From: an uncultured Collinsella sp.
GTDB lineage: Bacteria > Actinomycetota > Coriobacteriia > Coriobacteriales > Coriobacteriaceae
DNA length: 55,938 nt
Reading direction: 5' to 3'
Assembly (NCBI GenBank): GCA_958350755.1
Contig: CATWID010000010.1
Location: 1 to 55,938 of the forward strand
The notes under the pieces were generated by a model, which searched no databases, was not told the origin of the DNA, and saw nothing but the letters and a program-made list of their open reading frames with translations. Shown one piece after another: positions 25,821 to 34,506 of the stretch (position 1 is its first letter; every line of letters starts with the position of its first letter). A program made the position numbers and the translations under genes.

Positions 25821-25887
25821 AGTTGCGGTGGAATACGGACTGTTTTGCCTGGAATTAGGCAAATTTAGACCGTATTTCACCGCAACT
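25821..25887. terminator. Large nested hairpin between rlmKL and the response regulator gene
   Basis: An 18-bp outer stem (AGTTGCGGTGGAATACGG at 25821-25838 with 25870-25887, one mismatch) encloses an inner TTGCCT/AGGCAA hairpin. It lies between two convergent genes and probably ends both. There is no long T-run, so it could equally be a dispersed palindrome. Confidence 0.5.
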
Positions 25888-25911
25888 CATATTGGGATGG
25901 TGGTTGGCGAT

Positions 25912-26625
25912 CTAGCCTTGGATGACCAATCGGTAGCCGATGCCCACATGCGTCTGGATATAGCGCGGATGCGCGGGGTCGGACTCGATTTTCTTGCGCA
26001 GCGTGCCCATAAAGACGCGCAGGCTCGCCAGATCGCTCTTGGTCGCCGTGCCCCAAATCTCGTGCAGGATAAACTGGTGCGTCAACACCTTGTCGGCGTT
26101 GTGCGCCAGCAGACACAGGAGCTTGTACTCGATCGGCGTCAGGTGCAGTTCCTCGCCATCCATCATGGCAATGCCGGCATCAAAATCGATATGCAGCTCA
26201 CCGGTATCGAACGAGCCCTCGGAGGCAACGCCGCCCGTTTGCGCATACGAAAGGCGTCTGAGCGTCGTGCGGATGCGCGCGAGCAGCTCCTCGACCGAAA
26301 ACGGCTTGGTCAGGTAGTCGTCGGCACCAGCATCGAGCGCGCGGATCTTGTCCGCGTCCTCGCTGCGCGCCGAGACCACGATGATCGGCATGCCCGACCA
26401 CGTGCGCACCGACTCCACCACCTTGACGCCGTCCATATCGGGCAGGCCCAGATCGAGCAGCACAATGCTCGGCGCCTGCGACGAGGCGGCGGCGATGGCG
26501 GCATGTGCGGTCTCCACGGCCATATGGCGCAAGCCGTGCGCCTCGAGCGCGGCGACGATAAGGTTGCGGACGGCGGGATCGTCCTCAACGACCAAGATGA
26601 GCGGTTTCACGGCAGAGTTCGGCAC
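25912..26625 (-). CDS. OmpR-family response regulator (KdpE-like)
   Basis: About 237 residues. Receiver domain with VVEDD, the phospho-acceptor Asp in LLDLGLPDMDG, and KPFS, then an OmpR winged helix (LTPIEYKLLCLLAHNADKVL). I favour GTG at 26625, 4 nt after the kinase stop with RBS AAGGAG; an upstream ATG at 26706 lies inside the kinase gene and lacks one. It resembles KdpE and is paired with the kinase upstream. Likely output: transcription of potassium or envelope genes (inference). Confidence 0.9.
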   Translation of the reverse strand: MPNSAVKPLILVVEDDPAVRNLIVAALEAHGLRHMAVETAHAAIAAASSQAPSIVLLDLGLPDMDGVKVVESVRTWSGMPIIVVSARSEDADKIRALDAGADDYLTKPFSVEELLARIRTTLRRLSYAQTGGVASEGSFDTGELHIDFDAGIAMMDGEELHLTPIEYKLLCLLAHNADKVLTHQFILHEIWGTATKSDLASLRVFMGTLRKKIESDPAHPRYIQTHVGIGYRLVIQG

Positions 26626-26629
26626 GGCG

Positions 26630-28255
26630 CTACTCCTTATCAAACGAAACATCGGCGGCGGGAAGCTCAATCGTAAAGACCGAGCCGTGCGGGTCCGCCG
26701 CGGCAACCTCTATGCTACCGCCATGCGCCAACGCAATGGAGCGGCAGAGCGAAAGACCCAGGCCCACGCTGCGATGGCTGTCGGCAAGACCGTGGTTGGC
26801 GGTGTAGAACGACTCAAAGATTCGCTCGCGGTCCTCGGGTGCGATGCCCGGCCCGTCATCGGCAACCGAGCACGCCACGCGTCCGCCGTCGACGTCAATC
26901 GAGATCACGATATGCGAGCCCTCGGGCGTATAGGTGATGGCGTTGTTCACCAGGTTTACCACCAGCTGCACCATCAGGCGCGCGTCGACGTTGACGAGCG
27001 CCGGCTCATCGCACGCCACCACCTTAAGGTCGTGCTCGCGCACGGCCGGATTTACATGGCGCAGTGCCTCCTCGACGATATCGTCCATAAGCTCGAGCGT
27101 TGTCGACAGATGCATGCCGCCGCCCTCGAGCTTGGTGATGGCAAGCAGGTTCTCGACGGTGGCGTTGAGCCACAGCGCATCCGAGCGAATGGATAGCAGC
27201 AGGCCGCGGCGCGTCTGGGCATCGAGCACCGCGGTGCCGGTCGAACCCTGATCGAGCAGCACGTCGGCATTACCCGAAATACTGGTAAGCGGCGTGCGCA
27301 GATCGTGCGAGATGGAGCGCAGCAGATTGGCGCGCAGCTGCTCATTTTTGGCAAGCACCGCCGCCTCCTCGCGGGCCTCCATGGCGCGGGCGCGATCGAG
27401 TGCCAGCTCGCCTTCGCTCACGATGGCATCGGCAAGTGTCCGCTCCTCGTGCGTCAGCACGTCGGGCTCGGCAACGATAGCCAACACGCCCACCACCGAG
27501 GCGGGATCGCCCGCGCGCACCATGGTGTCACCCGAGCGCACGGTCAGGTAGATGCCGTAGAACGCCGAGCCGCCGTAGGTGACATCGAGCGGCGTTCCCA
27601 CATAGGCGGACGCCGAGAGCCGCGGCGGCATCTGCGGCGCCAGTTCATGCACCGGCGCGACATCGCCCACGGCCGTGTATGTCGCACGCGGCAGCAGGTC
27701 ATCGCCCTCGGCGTCGGCGCTGTACCACACGACAGGACAGCCCGAAAGACGCGCCAGCTGCGTTGCCATAGCATGGACAATCTGCTGCTGATCGGCGCAG
27801 CGCTGCAGCATGCGGTTGGTCTCGAGCACCATCTGCGTGCGGCGGTCGCTGGCGGCGGCCTGCGCCAAGGCACGGCGCAGGGCCAACGCAATCGAGCTCG
27901 ACACGAGCGAGACCGCAAACATAATGAAGAACATGCCGGGATAGACGCGGTCGATAAACGACAGCGAGTAGCGCGGGTCGACAAACAGGAAGTTGTAGAG
28001 CGCCACGGCGGCAGCCGAACTCAGCAGGCAATACAGGCGGCTCCAGGTAAAGAATGCGCACAGCTGCACGGCGAACACATAGACGATCATGATGCTCGGC
28101 GCGAGACCCGGATGGTCGAGCAGCGCGCCCACAATCGTCGCCGCGACCAACAGACCCACCGATACGCAGGCGTCATACAGAGGAGTGCGGCGCGTCAGCG
28201 TTGTGCGCCGCCACCAAAAGCTATCGGCAATATCGCCGTCCGTACGGACGTCCAT
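26630..28255 (-). CDS. KdpD-like sensor histidine kinase lacking the KdpD/USP domains
   Basis: About 541 residues. It has the KdpD membrane region (DUF4118-like; helices at about 28-120, LYNFLFVDPRYSLSF), a GAF-like segment (about 150-290), H-box SISHDLRTPLTS, N-box NLVNNAITYTPEG, G-boxes DDGPGIA and VGLGLSLC. The N-terminal KdpD and USP cytoplasmic domains of full-length KdpD (about 900 aa) are absent, and no kdpFABC is present. It is placed after kup, so it may sense turgor or K+ and control Kup or other genes. RBS GAGAGGGGC precedes the ATG. Confidence 0.88.
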   Translation of the reverse strand: MDVRTDGDIADSFWWRRTTLTRRTPLYDACVSVGLLVAATIVGALLDHPGLAPSIMIVYVFAVQLCAFFTWSRLYCLLSSAAAVALYNFLFVDPRYSLSFIDRVYPGMFFIMFAVSLVSSSIALALRRALAQAAASDRRTQMVLETNRMLQRCADQQQIVHAMATQLARLSGCPVVWYSADAEGDDLLPRATYTAVGDVAPVHELAPQMPPRLSASAYVGTPLDVTYGGSAFYGIYLTVRSGDTMVRAGDPASVVGVLAIVAEPDVLTHEERTLADAIVSEGELALDRARAMEAREEAAVLAKNEQLRANLLRSISHDLRTPLTSISGNADVLLDQGSTGTAVLDAQTRRGLLLSIRSDALWLNATVENLLAITKLEGGGMHLSTTLELMDDIVEEALRHVNPAVREHDLKVVACDEPALVNVDARLMVQLVVNLVNNAITYTPEGSHIVISIDVDGGRVACSVADDGPGIAPEDRERIFESFYTANHGLADSHRSVGLGLSLCRSIALAHGGSIEVAAADPHGSVFTIELPAADVSFDKE

Positions 28256-28283
28256 CAGCGCCCTGCCCCTCTCTCAAAAACAA

Positions 28284-28322
28284 AAACCACCACAAAGGGG
28301 ACAGGCACCTTTGTGGTGGTTT
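28284..28322 (-). terminator. Terminator after kup/small membrane gene
   Basis: A perfect 15-bp stem (AAACCACCACAAAGG at 28284-28298 with 28308-28322) is followed on the minus strand by TTTTTGTTTTT, a classical terminator. The stem sequence resembles the dispersed GGGACAGGCACC-type palindromes. A second partial repeat (ACCACCACAAGGGG) lies just upstream in the minus sense. Confidence 0.75.
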
Positions 28323-28368
28323 CCCCTTGTGGTGGTTCCAAGTGTATAGCCTTTGCAGCCTGCGGTCG

Positions 28369-28563
28369 TTAGACAAACAGCGCGTGCGCGAGCAGTGCGC
28401 ACACGCACGCCGCGACAAACACCAGCGCCACGACCGAAATCACGCGATCGGCCATGTCCATGTTGGCCCGATTCGTAAAGAACCGATCTTCGGCGGCATC
28501 GGCGCGTGCCTCGCGCACCACTTCGGCAACCACCTCGCGGCCATCAAGCATCTTTGCATCCAT
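28369..28563 (-). CDS. Small C-terminal-anchored membrane protein, unknown
   Basis: About 64 residues. N-terminal charged helical part (MDAKMLDGREVVAEVVREAR) and a C-terminal transmembrane helix (VISVVALVFVAACVCALLAH). ATG 28563 is preceded by GGGGAGG, stronger than the ATG at 28593. It is 61 bp after kup on the same strand and before a terminator, so it is probably co-transcribed with kup and could be an accessory or regulatory subunit (inference). No family recognised. Confidence 0.55.
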   Translation of the reverse strand: MDAKMLDGREVVAEVVREARADAAEDRFFTNRANMDMADRVISVVALVFVAACVCALLAHALFV

Positions 28564-28624
28564 GTTTGCCTCCCCGGCCCCAATCTTGTCCATCGAAAAC
28601 CAACTCCGTGCAACCTGTCGGCGC

Positions 28625-30652
28625 CTACGGGCGCTCGTTGGGAGCCAGGCGTTGCATCTTGTTCACGGCCTTGAACTTGGTGAACAGCGGCACGTACTCA
28701 AAGCTCACGTTGGAGTTCTCCAGGCCGTACCAGCGTGCAGGCGTGCCGGCGGCGCGACGAATGATGTACTTGAGCGTGATGGCCGTACGCTCGCTCGGCT
28801 CCACATCGCTTTCGGGCGCCAGAAGCTTACGGATCAGGACGAACTTGAACGTACCGATGTTGCCCGGATCCTTGTAGACCGAGTAGTCATGCGTCTGCGC
28901 CGGCAGCTCGCCGGTGGCAGCCAGGTCCTGAACGACCTGACGCAGGTAGGCATTGACGCGCTGGTTAATCTTGTAGCCCAGGTACAGATGCACGCGGAAC
29001 ACGTAGTCGGTGCCGAACGTCTCGACCGAATAGGCAAAGGTATGCGGCTCGTCCATGGTCTCGACGTTCACGAACCACCAGGCGCGGGCGCGCTTGGGAT
29101 GCTTGTCCAAGATCGAGTAGACGATATCACGGTCGATGTAATCGGTATGGGTGTCCTTGGTCAGGTACACGATGTTGTCGCTCAGGCGCTCGTAGCGATC
29201 ATCATCGCGCAGGCGCTTGAGCTGCGGCAGGTAGCTGCGCAGCGGCAGCAGCGTAAACTGGCGCTGCTCAACAGCCGTACCGTTGTACCAGCACACCATG
29301 ATGCCCATGATGAGCGCGGCCATGAGGATGGTGAAGTAGCCGCCGTGGAAGAACTTGGTGAGTGAGCTCACGAAGAAGAAGCCTTCGAGCAAAAGGAAGA
29401 AAGCCGCGAAGATCCACGGAGCAACCTTGAGCTTGCGCTCCTCGTGCAGGTAGAAGAAGAGCAGCAGCGTGGTGCACATCATAGTCAGCGTAATGGCAAG
29501 GCCGTAGGCGGCTTCCATATGCGCCGAGTTCTGGAACAGCAGCACCACGATGACGCAGCCGACAAGCATGACGTTGTTGACCATGGGGATGTAGAGCTGG
29601 CCCTTGGTCTCGGCAGGGTAGAAGACCTGCATGTGCGGCATGAGATCCAGACGGCTGGCCTCGGACACCAGCGAGAATGCGCCGGTGATGAGCGCCTGCG
29701 AGGCGATGATGGCCGCGACGGTGGAAAGGCCTACGGCAAACGGGCGCAGGCCCGGAGCGAGCATCTGGTAGAACGGGTTGAGATCGGCAATGCCCATGAG
29801 CTCGGGGTTGGCAGCGTTGTTCATAAGCCAAGCGCCCTGGCCCATATAGGAAAGCAGCAGGCAGCACTTAACGAACGGCCAGGTAGCGTAGATGTTGCCG
29901 CGGCCGACGTGGCCCATGTCGGAGTAGAGCGCCTCGGCACCGGTGGTGGCGAGGAAGCAGCTGCCCAGGATCATGATGCCCGCGTGGTTGTTGGGGCTCA
30001 GCAAAAAGGCGATGCCGCGCACCGGGTTGAGGCACAGCAGCACGGCGGGGTGCTGGAAGACAAAGAACAGACCCGTGCCGCCCAGGAACAGGAACCACAG
30101 CGTCATGATGGGGCCAAAGGCGTGACCGATCTTGGCCGTACCGATGCGCTGTACCAAGAAGAGCACGATGATGATGGCGAGCGTAATGGCGACGACGCGG
30201 CCTTGGTCATCGCCCAGCACGGCATGGACCGCCGGAATGGTGCGCAGGCCCTCGATGGCCGTGGTAACGGTAACAGCCGGCGTCAGGATGCCGTCGGCGA
30301 GCAGCGCGGCGCCACCCAGCATGGCGGGGATGATAAGCCACTTGCCGCAGCGCTTGACCAGGCTGTACAGGGCAAAGATGCCGCCCTCACCATGGTTATC
30401 GGCGCGCAGCGAGATCAGCACGTACTTGATGGTGGTCAGCAGCGTGACCGTCCACACGACAAGGGAGAGCGCGCCAAGCACGAACTCCTCCGTCACACTT
30501 CCGATGCCGCCGTTGCCGGCAACGAGCGCCTTGGTTACATACATAGGGCTGGTGCCGATATCGCCGTACACCACGCCCAGCGTGACGAGCATCGCCGAGA
30601 TGCTCACAGGAATCGCAGCGTGCGAGGCTGCCTCCTTGGCCTTTTGTTCCAT
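28625..30652 (-). CDS. kup: KUP-family low-affinity potassium uptake protein
   Basis: About 675 residues. N-terminal signature GVVYGDIGTSPMYV, about 12 hydrophobic segments up to residue 440, then a cytoplasmic C-terminal domain. Kup imports K+ with H+. ATG 30652 has RBS GGGAGGAAA and gives MEQKAKEAA; six upstream residues from 30670 are less likely. TATAAT at 30688-30693 may be its promoter. It precedes the small membrane gene and the KdpDE-like pair. Confidence 0.95.
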   Translation of the reverse strand: MEQKAKEAASHAAIPVSISAMLVTLGVVYGDIGTSPMYVTKALVAGNGGIGSVTEEFVLGALSLVVWTVTLLTTIKYVLISLRADNHGEGGIFALYSLVKRCGKWLIIPAMLGGAALLADGILTPAVTVTTAIEGLRTIPAVHAVLGDDQGRVVAITLAIIIVLFLVQRIGTAKIGHAFGPIMTLWFLFLGGTGLFFVFQHPAVLLCLNPVRGIAFLLSPNNHAGIMILGSCFLATTGAEALYSDMGHVGRGNIYATWPFVKCCLLLSYMGQGAWLMNNAANPELMGIADLNPFYQMLAPGLRPFAVGLSTVAAIIASQALITGAFSLVSEASRLDLMPHMQVFYPAETKGQLYIPMVNNVMLVGCVIVVLLFQNSAHMEAAYGLAITLTMMCTTLLLFFYLHEERKLKVAPWIFAAFFLLLEGFFFVSSLTKFFHGGYFTILMAALIMGIMVCWYNGTAVEQRQFTLLPLRSYLPQLKRLRDDDRYERLSDNIVYLTKDTHTDYIDRDIVYSILDKHPKRARAWWFVNVETMDEPHTFAYSVETFGTDYVFRVHLYLGYKINQRVNAYLRQVVQDLAATGELPAQTHDYSVYKDPGNIGTFKFVLIRKLLAPESDVEPSERTAITLKYIIRRAAGTPARWYGLENSNVSFEYVPLFTKFKAVNKMQRLAPNERP

Positions 30653-30687
30653 AAGCCGGTTTCCTCCCAACTTTAATGTTCGAAGGA

Positions 30688-30693
30688 ATTATA
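30688..30693 (-). promoter_or_regulatory. Possible -10 box of kup
   Basis: On the minus strand TATAAT lies 35 bp before the kup ATG. An upstream TTCAAA is a weak -35 candidate at 15-bp spacing. Confidence 0.4.
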
Positions 30694-30776
30694 GGTAATC
30701 GGCCCATGTTTGAATGGCACTGTTTTCCCAGCTAGATAAACATTTATACGACCTTTAGGCCACCGCAGCGATATGG

Positions 30777-30809
30777 AATGTGACAAAGGGGCTGTCCTTT
30801 TGTCATATT
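30777..30809. repeat. Dispersed palindrome of TGTGACA type (copy 2)
   Basis: AATGTGACAAA pairs imperfectly with TTTTGTCATATT around GGGGCTGTCC. It lies directly after the nitroreductase stop. See 3654-3684 for the related copy. Confidence 0.55.
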
Positions 30810-30811
30810 CG

Positions 30812-31684
30812 TCATTTTCCGAGCCAATTTTTGAACCACCACTCCATGGAGCGGCTCATCTCGGCCATAAAGGGACTCGTGTGCTTGCGGGTATAGATGT
30901 CCACGACGCGCTCCCCCACCTCGCGGGCATGCGGACGGAACATCGCGTCCATCTCGGCCACCTGCGCGTCCATAGTCACGTCGTCCGCACGGCGGTAGCG
31001 TTCCTCGTGCACCAGGTTCACCACGGGGTGCGCGATTGCCGGGCGCTCTTTGCGAGGCGTGCCGATGATGAGCATCGACAGCGGCATGGTATACGGAGGC
31101 AGATCCAGCAGCTCGGCCACTTCCTCGGCATTCTCGACGATATCACCGATGTAGCAGCTCCCCAGCCCCAGGGCCTCGGCGGCAACCACGGCGTTTTGCG
31201 CAGCGATCACGGCATCCTGCGCCGCGATGGCAAAGTCGCCCAAACCCGGCGCGCAGCGGGGCGCCTTGCCCGTGCGTTCGACAAAATCGTGCTCAAAGCA
31301 GCCCACGTGCTCAAACAGATCGATCCACTTGGCATAATCGACCACAAATATAAGTGCCCAGGGCGCCTTGGCGATCATGGGCTGGTGATCGCACAGGTCG
31401 GCCAGACGGTCCAGCCTAGCCTGCTCGCGAATGCTCACGATGGAATACATCATCATGGCACCCGCCGACGGCGCGCGACTCGCCGCATGCAGGATCGCCG
31501 CCCGCTGCTCGTCGGTCACCGCTACGGGACGGTCGTCGTCATCACGCGCGAAGGCACGCGTAGACGAGCGATGCTCCAAGATGTCCAGTACCGCATTGCC
31601 CGTAGTCTCGACCGGATAGCCGTACATATCCACGCCCGCAGCTCCGCCGCCGCCCATGTCCGCCTTGCAAACCTGCTCGCTCAT
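30812..31684 (-). CDS. Nitroreductase-family protein
   Basis: About 290 residues. Typical FMN-binding nitroreductase features: EHRSSTRAFA near residue 38, APSAGAMMMYSIV, and GLGSCYIGDIVENAEEV in the C-terminal half. These enzymes reduce nitro groups, quinones or flavins with NAD(P)H. It is longer than the usual 170-220 residues, with an N-terminal Gly-rich extension of about 30. RBS GAGGGTAGGG precedes ATG 31684. It is divergent from the LTA-synthase-like gene. Substrate unknown. Confidence 0.9.
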   Translation of the reverse strand: MSEQVCKADMGGGGAAGVDMYGYPVETTGNAVLDILEHRSSTRAFARDDDDRPVAVTDEQRAAILHAASRAPSAGAMMMYSIVSIREQARLDRLADLCDHQPMIAKAPWALIFVVDYAKWIDLFEHVGCFEHDFVERTGKAPRCAPGLGDFAIAAQDAVIAAQNAVVAAEALGLGSCYIGDIVENAEEVAELLDLPPYTMPLSMLIIGTPRKERPAIAHPVVNLVHEERYRRADDVTMDAQVAEMDAMFRPHAREVGERVVDIYTRKHTSPFMAEMSRSMEWWFKNWLGK

Positions 31685-31897
31685 CGCCCTACCCTCGCCA
31701 TTTCTTTAAGAAGCCTTTACGTTTCCGTGTAATTCCCGTCCATTATCGCGCAGGTCGCCACTACATTGCGCCACACCGCCACACGTGCGCGTTAATATGG
31801 CTGGTTGTTGTGCGCAGCCACCAATTGCAGCGCATATCTTGGTAACAATCGGGTAAACCCCCGTTTTCGTACGTTTTAGTTTGTGAGGAGTCTCAGC

Positions 31898-34198
31898 ATG
31901 TTCGCTGCCGCCATCTCGCTCGTCGGTCTTGCGGCGACCGTCTACCTTGTCTTGCGCGAGGCCAAGGCCATTCGCGCTCAGTCGGGCACCGTTGCCAAAA
32001 GCGCTCTTGGGTGGAGCGTCGTCTTCGGCCTGTTCCAGGTCTTTTTGACTATTTGGGGCGCCGTGGGCCTCGTCGCTCAAAACGAGCCGCTCGCCTTTGT
32101 GATGCTCATCCTGACCAACGCCATCCTCACCGGCTGCGCTTGGGCCAGCATCGCACGCGACCGCATCGCCCCGCGCGTCTTTGCGTTCGCCGCGCCCGAC
32201 GCCCCCGCTCCCACCGGCAAGCTCGCCCGTCTGCGCGGCGCCTTTGTGGGCAAACCGCTCGTCGCCGCCGTCTTGTGCCTGCTGCTCGCCGGCGTCTTTG
32301 CGCTGCTGGGCATGGAGGTCTCGTCCAACCACGACTTTACCTGGGTCTACCCCCTGTGCATCCTGCTCGAGTGGGCCATCATCACCACGCTCATGGTCGG
32401 CCTGTTTTTCCTGTTCCAGCGCCACGGCGCAGCTCCCGCGGTCCTGGCCTTTGCCCTCTTTGTCCTGGGCATTGCCGAGTTCTTCGTCATCACGTTTAAA
32501 TCCATGCCCATCCAGCCGGGCGACCTTTCGGCCATCTCCACCGCCGCCGCAGTCGCCGGCACCGGCTACACCTTCTCCATCTCGCTGTTCTGCGTGCTGT
32601 CCATGGGCTTTACCGCCATCGCCATGCTGCTATGCGAGTACGCCGGCCTGGTGGCACCGCACCGTCAGAAGGGTGCCGCCAACGCCAAGCGCATGCTGCT
32701 CATCAACCTGCTCGTGGCGGTGCTGTGCCTGGGCGGCGTGACCGCGCATGTCACGCTTATCGACTACTACAACACCCTCGGCATCACCGTCTACACCTGG
32801 CGTCCGCTCGAGAGCTACTGGCGCGAGGGCTACCTGCCTGCCTTTATTAGTGCGGCGCAGTCCATCAAGCCGCCCAAACCCGCCGACTACTCCGTCGACG
32901 ATGCCAAGGCCACGCTCAAAAAGTACGCCAAGGCCTACGACAAGTCCGACGCCGCCAAGAGCGACGAGCGCGCCGCCGCAAAGGAGCAGTTCGACAGCGA
33001 GAAGCCCACGGTCATCGCCATCATGAACGAGACCTTCTCGGATCTGTCGATCTACCAGAACATGCGCGCCGGCTACGAGGGCCCGCAGTACTTTAAGAAC
33101 CTGTCCAACTGCCTCAGTCGCGGCAAGCTCTATGTGAGCGCCTACGGCGGCGGTACCGCCAATACCGAGTTTGAGTTTATGACCGGCAACTCCATGGCTA
33201 ACCTGGGCTCGGGCGTGTACCCCTACACCATCTACAACATGGAGACGACCGGGAACCTGGCAGAGCAGTTCAAATCGCTCGGCTATTCCACCACGGCCAT
33301 GCACCCCAACCACGCCACCAACTGGAACCGCGAGAACGTCTATAAGGACTTTGGCTTTGACCAGTTCCTGTCCATCAACGATTTCCAGGGCGCCGACACC
33401 CTGCGCGGCATGGTGACCGACCAGGCTACCTACGACAAGATTCTTGAGCTGCTCGACCAGAACGCCGATCCGCAGTTTATCTTCGACGTAACCATGCAGA
33501 ACCACTCGGGCTACGACACGGGCCTGCTGCCGGCAGATAAGCAGATGCACCTCAATATCGACACGACCGATCTGGACACCAAGACCGTCGAGGACGGCAC
33601 GCTCTCCGATGTCGACGAGTATGTCTCGTGCATTGAGCAGTCCGACCAGGCGCTTCGCTACTTCCTCAACGCCCTGAGCAAGCTCGACCGTAAGGTGGTC
33701 GTGGTGTTCTGGGGCGACCACCAGCCGTTCTTCCCGTCCAAGTTCAACGATAAGTGGTTTACCGACGAGGACGACGCCACCCACCAGGAGCGCCTGTGGC
33801 AGACCGACTACATCATCTGGGCTAACTACGACGTTGCCGGTTGTGACCAGACGAGCGAGGTCGACGACCTGTCCACCAACTACCTGTCCACCCAGCTGAT
33901 GCAACTGATCGGCGCACCGCTGACCGACTATCAGAAGGCGCACATGACGCTGCGCGAGTCGCTGCCCGCCATCAACTCGGTGGGCTACGAGGACGCCAGC
34001 CTGCGCTGGGCGCTTTCCTCCAACGTCACCGGTGACGACGCCGCTGCCGCAGCCGCCACCAAGGCGCGCGTGGATTACGCCAAGATGCAGTACTACGAGA
34101 TGTTCCGCGACGGCAAGAACGTCTATACGGAGCACTTCCAGACCGAGGCCAACGAGACCGACCCCAACCTGGCGCCGGGTACGACCAAGATCAAGTAG
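31898..34198 (+). CDS. LTA synthase (LtaS)-family sulfatase-fold membrane protein
   Basis: About 766 residues. Several transmembrane segments occupy the N-terminal 300 or so residues, followed by an extracytoplasmic alkaline-phosphatase/sulfatase domain: NETFSDLS, the nucleophile Thr region GGGTANTEFEFMTG, YSTTAMHPNHATNW, and metal-site WGDHQPF. The family transfers glycerol-phosphate or related phospho-alcohols to cell-surface polymers. ATG 31898 has RBS GTGAGGAG; a GTG at 31883 overlaps that RBS and is unlikely. Single gene between divergent and convergent neighbours. In this organism the acceptor is unknown. Confidence 0.9.
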   Translation: MFAAAISLVGLAATVYLVLREAKAIRAQSGTVAKSALGWSVVFGLFQVFLTIWGAVGLVAQNEPLAFVMLILTNAILTGCAWASIARDRIAPRVFAFAAPDAPAPTGKLARLRGAFVGKPLVAAVLCLLLAGVFALLGMEVSSNHDFTWVYPLCILLEWAIITTLMVGLFFLFQRHGAAPAVLAFALFVLGIAEFFVITFKSMPIQPGDLSAISTAAAVAGTGYTFSISLFCVLSMGFTAIAMLLCEYAGLVAPHRQKGAANAKRMLLINLLVAVLCLGGVTAHVTLIDYYNTLGITVYTWRPLESYWREGYLPAFISAAQSIKPPKPADYSVDDAKATLKKYAKAYDKSDAAKSDERAAAKEQFDSEKPTVIAIMNETFSDLSIYQNMRAGYEGPQYFKNLSNCLSRGKLYVSAYGGGTANTEFEFMTGNSMANLGSGVYPYTIYNMETTGNLAEQFKSLGYSTTAMHPNHATNWNRENVYKDFGFDQFLSINDFQGADTLRGMVTDQATYDKILELLDQNADPQFIFDVTMQNHSGYDTGLLPADKQMHLNIDTTDLDTKTVEDGTLSDVDEYVSCIEQSDQALRYFLNALSKLDRKVVVVFWGDHQPFFPSKFNDKWFTDEDDATHQERLWQTDYIIWANYDVAGCDQTSEVDDLSTNYLSTQLMQLIGAPLTDYQKAHMTLRESLPAINSVGYEDASLRWALSSNVTGDDAAAAAATKARVDYAKMQYYEMFRDGKNVYTEHFQTEANETDPNLAPGTTKIK

Positions 34199-34281
34199 CG
34201 ACTAGCTGCGAGTTCATAACAGAAACGTCTGTCCGGGCGGAGGCATATAAGGTTCCCTGCTCGGACAGTCCTGCGCAAGAC

Positions 34282-34307
34282 GGGGGCCACATTAAGTGGC
34301 CCCCTTT
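34282..34307 (+). terminator. Terminator of the LtaS-family gene
   Basis: GGGGGCCAC (34282-34290) pairs with GTGGCCCCC (34296-34304) around ATTAA, followed by TTT. Confidence 0.7.
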
Positions 34308-34410
34308 GCGTGCGGAACTCGCGATGAACCTTATTTGCCTCCGCCCGGACAGACGCCCTGTTGTTGGAACGCGGCTTGTCATGGGGGCATCTGCTGAACA
34401 TATATAAGTT

Positions 34411-34433
34411 GAAGGCCACGTCATGTGGCCTTC
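34411..34433 (-). terminator. Terminator-like hairpin at the end of the SipW locus
   Basis: GAAGGCCAC (34411-34419) pairs with GTGGCCTTC (34425-34433). It lies about 75 bp beyond the last gene of the minus-strand locus and is homologous to the hairpin at 34282. The T content after it on the minus strand is modest. Confidence 0.55.
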
Positions 34434-34506
34434 GTCTTGCGCAGGACTGTAGAGCAGGGAACTTCGTGCCCGCCGCCCGGGAGGGCGTTGCGTTTAGAAG
34501 ATGAAC

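Larger units (their letters stand above)
34221..34470. repeat. Compound inverted duplication around two convergent terminators
   Basis: Block A (34227-34255) recurs inverted at 34326-34354 with one mismatch. Block B (34253-34282) recurs inverted at 34433-34461 with few differences. Both B copies lead into a GGCCAC/GTGGCC hairpin. The layout is A-B-hairpin1-A'-hairpin2-B'. It is a roughly 85-bp element present once per strand, plus a partial third copy, and each unit ends in a terminator-like hairpin. It could encode two related small RNAs or be a mobile terminator. Confidence 0.7.

Noticed and set aside
30653..30811. c-di-AMP (ydaO-type) riboswitch before kup
   Set aside because: I could not find the conserved core of that class, and the leader is short.
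34199..34506. Riboswitch upstream of the SipW locus or LtaS-family gene
   Set aside because: The region lies downstream of both genes, so it cannot be a 5' leader for either.
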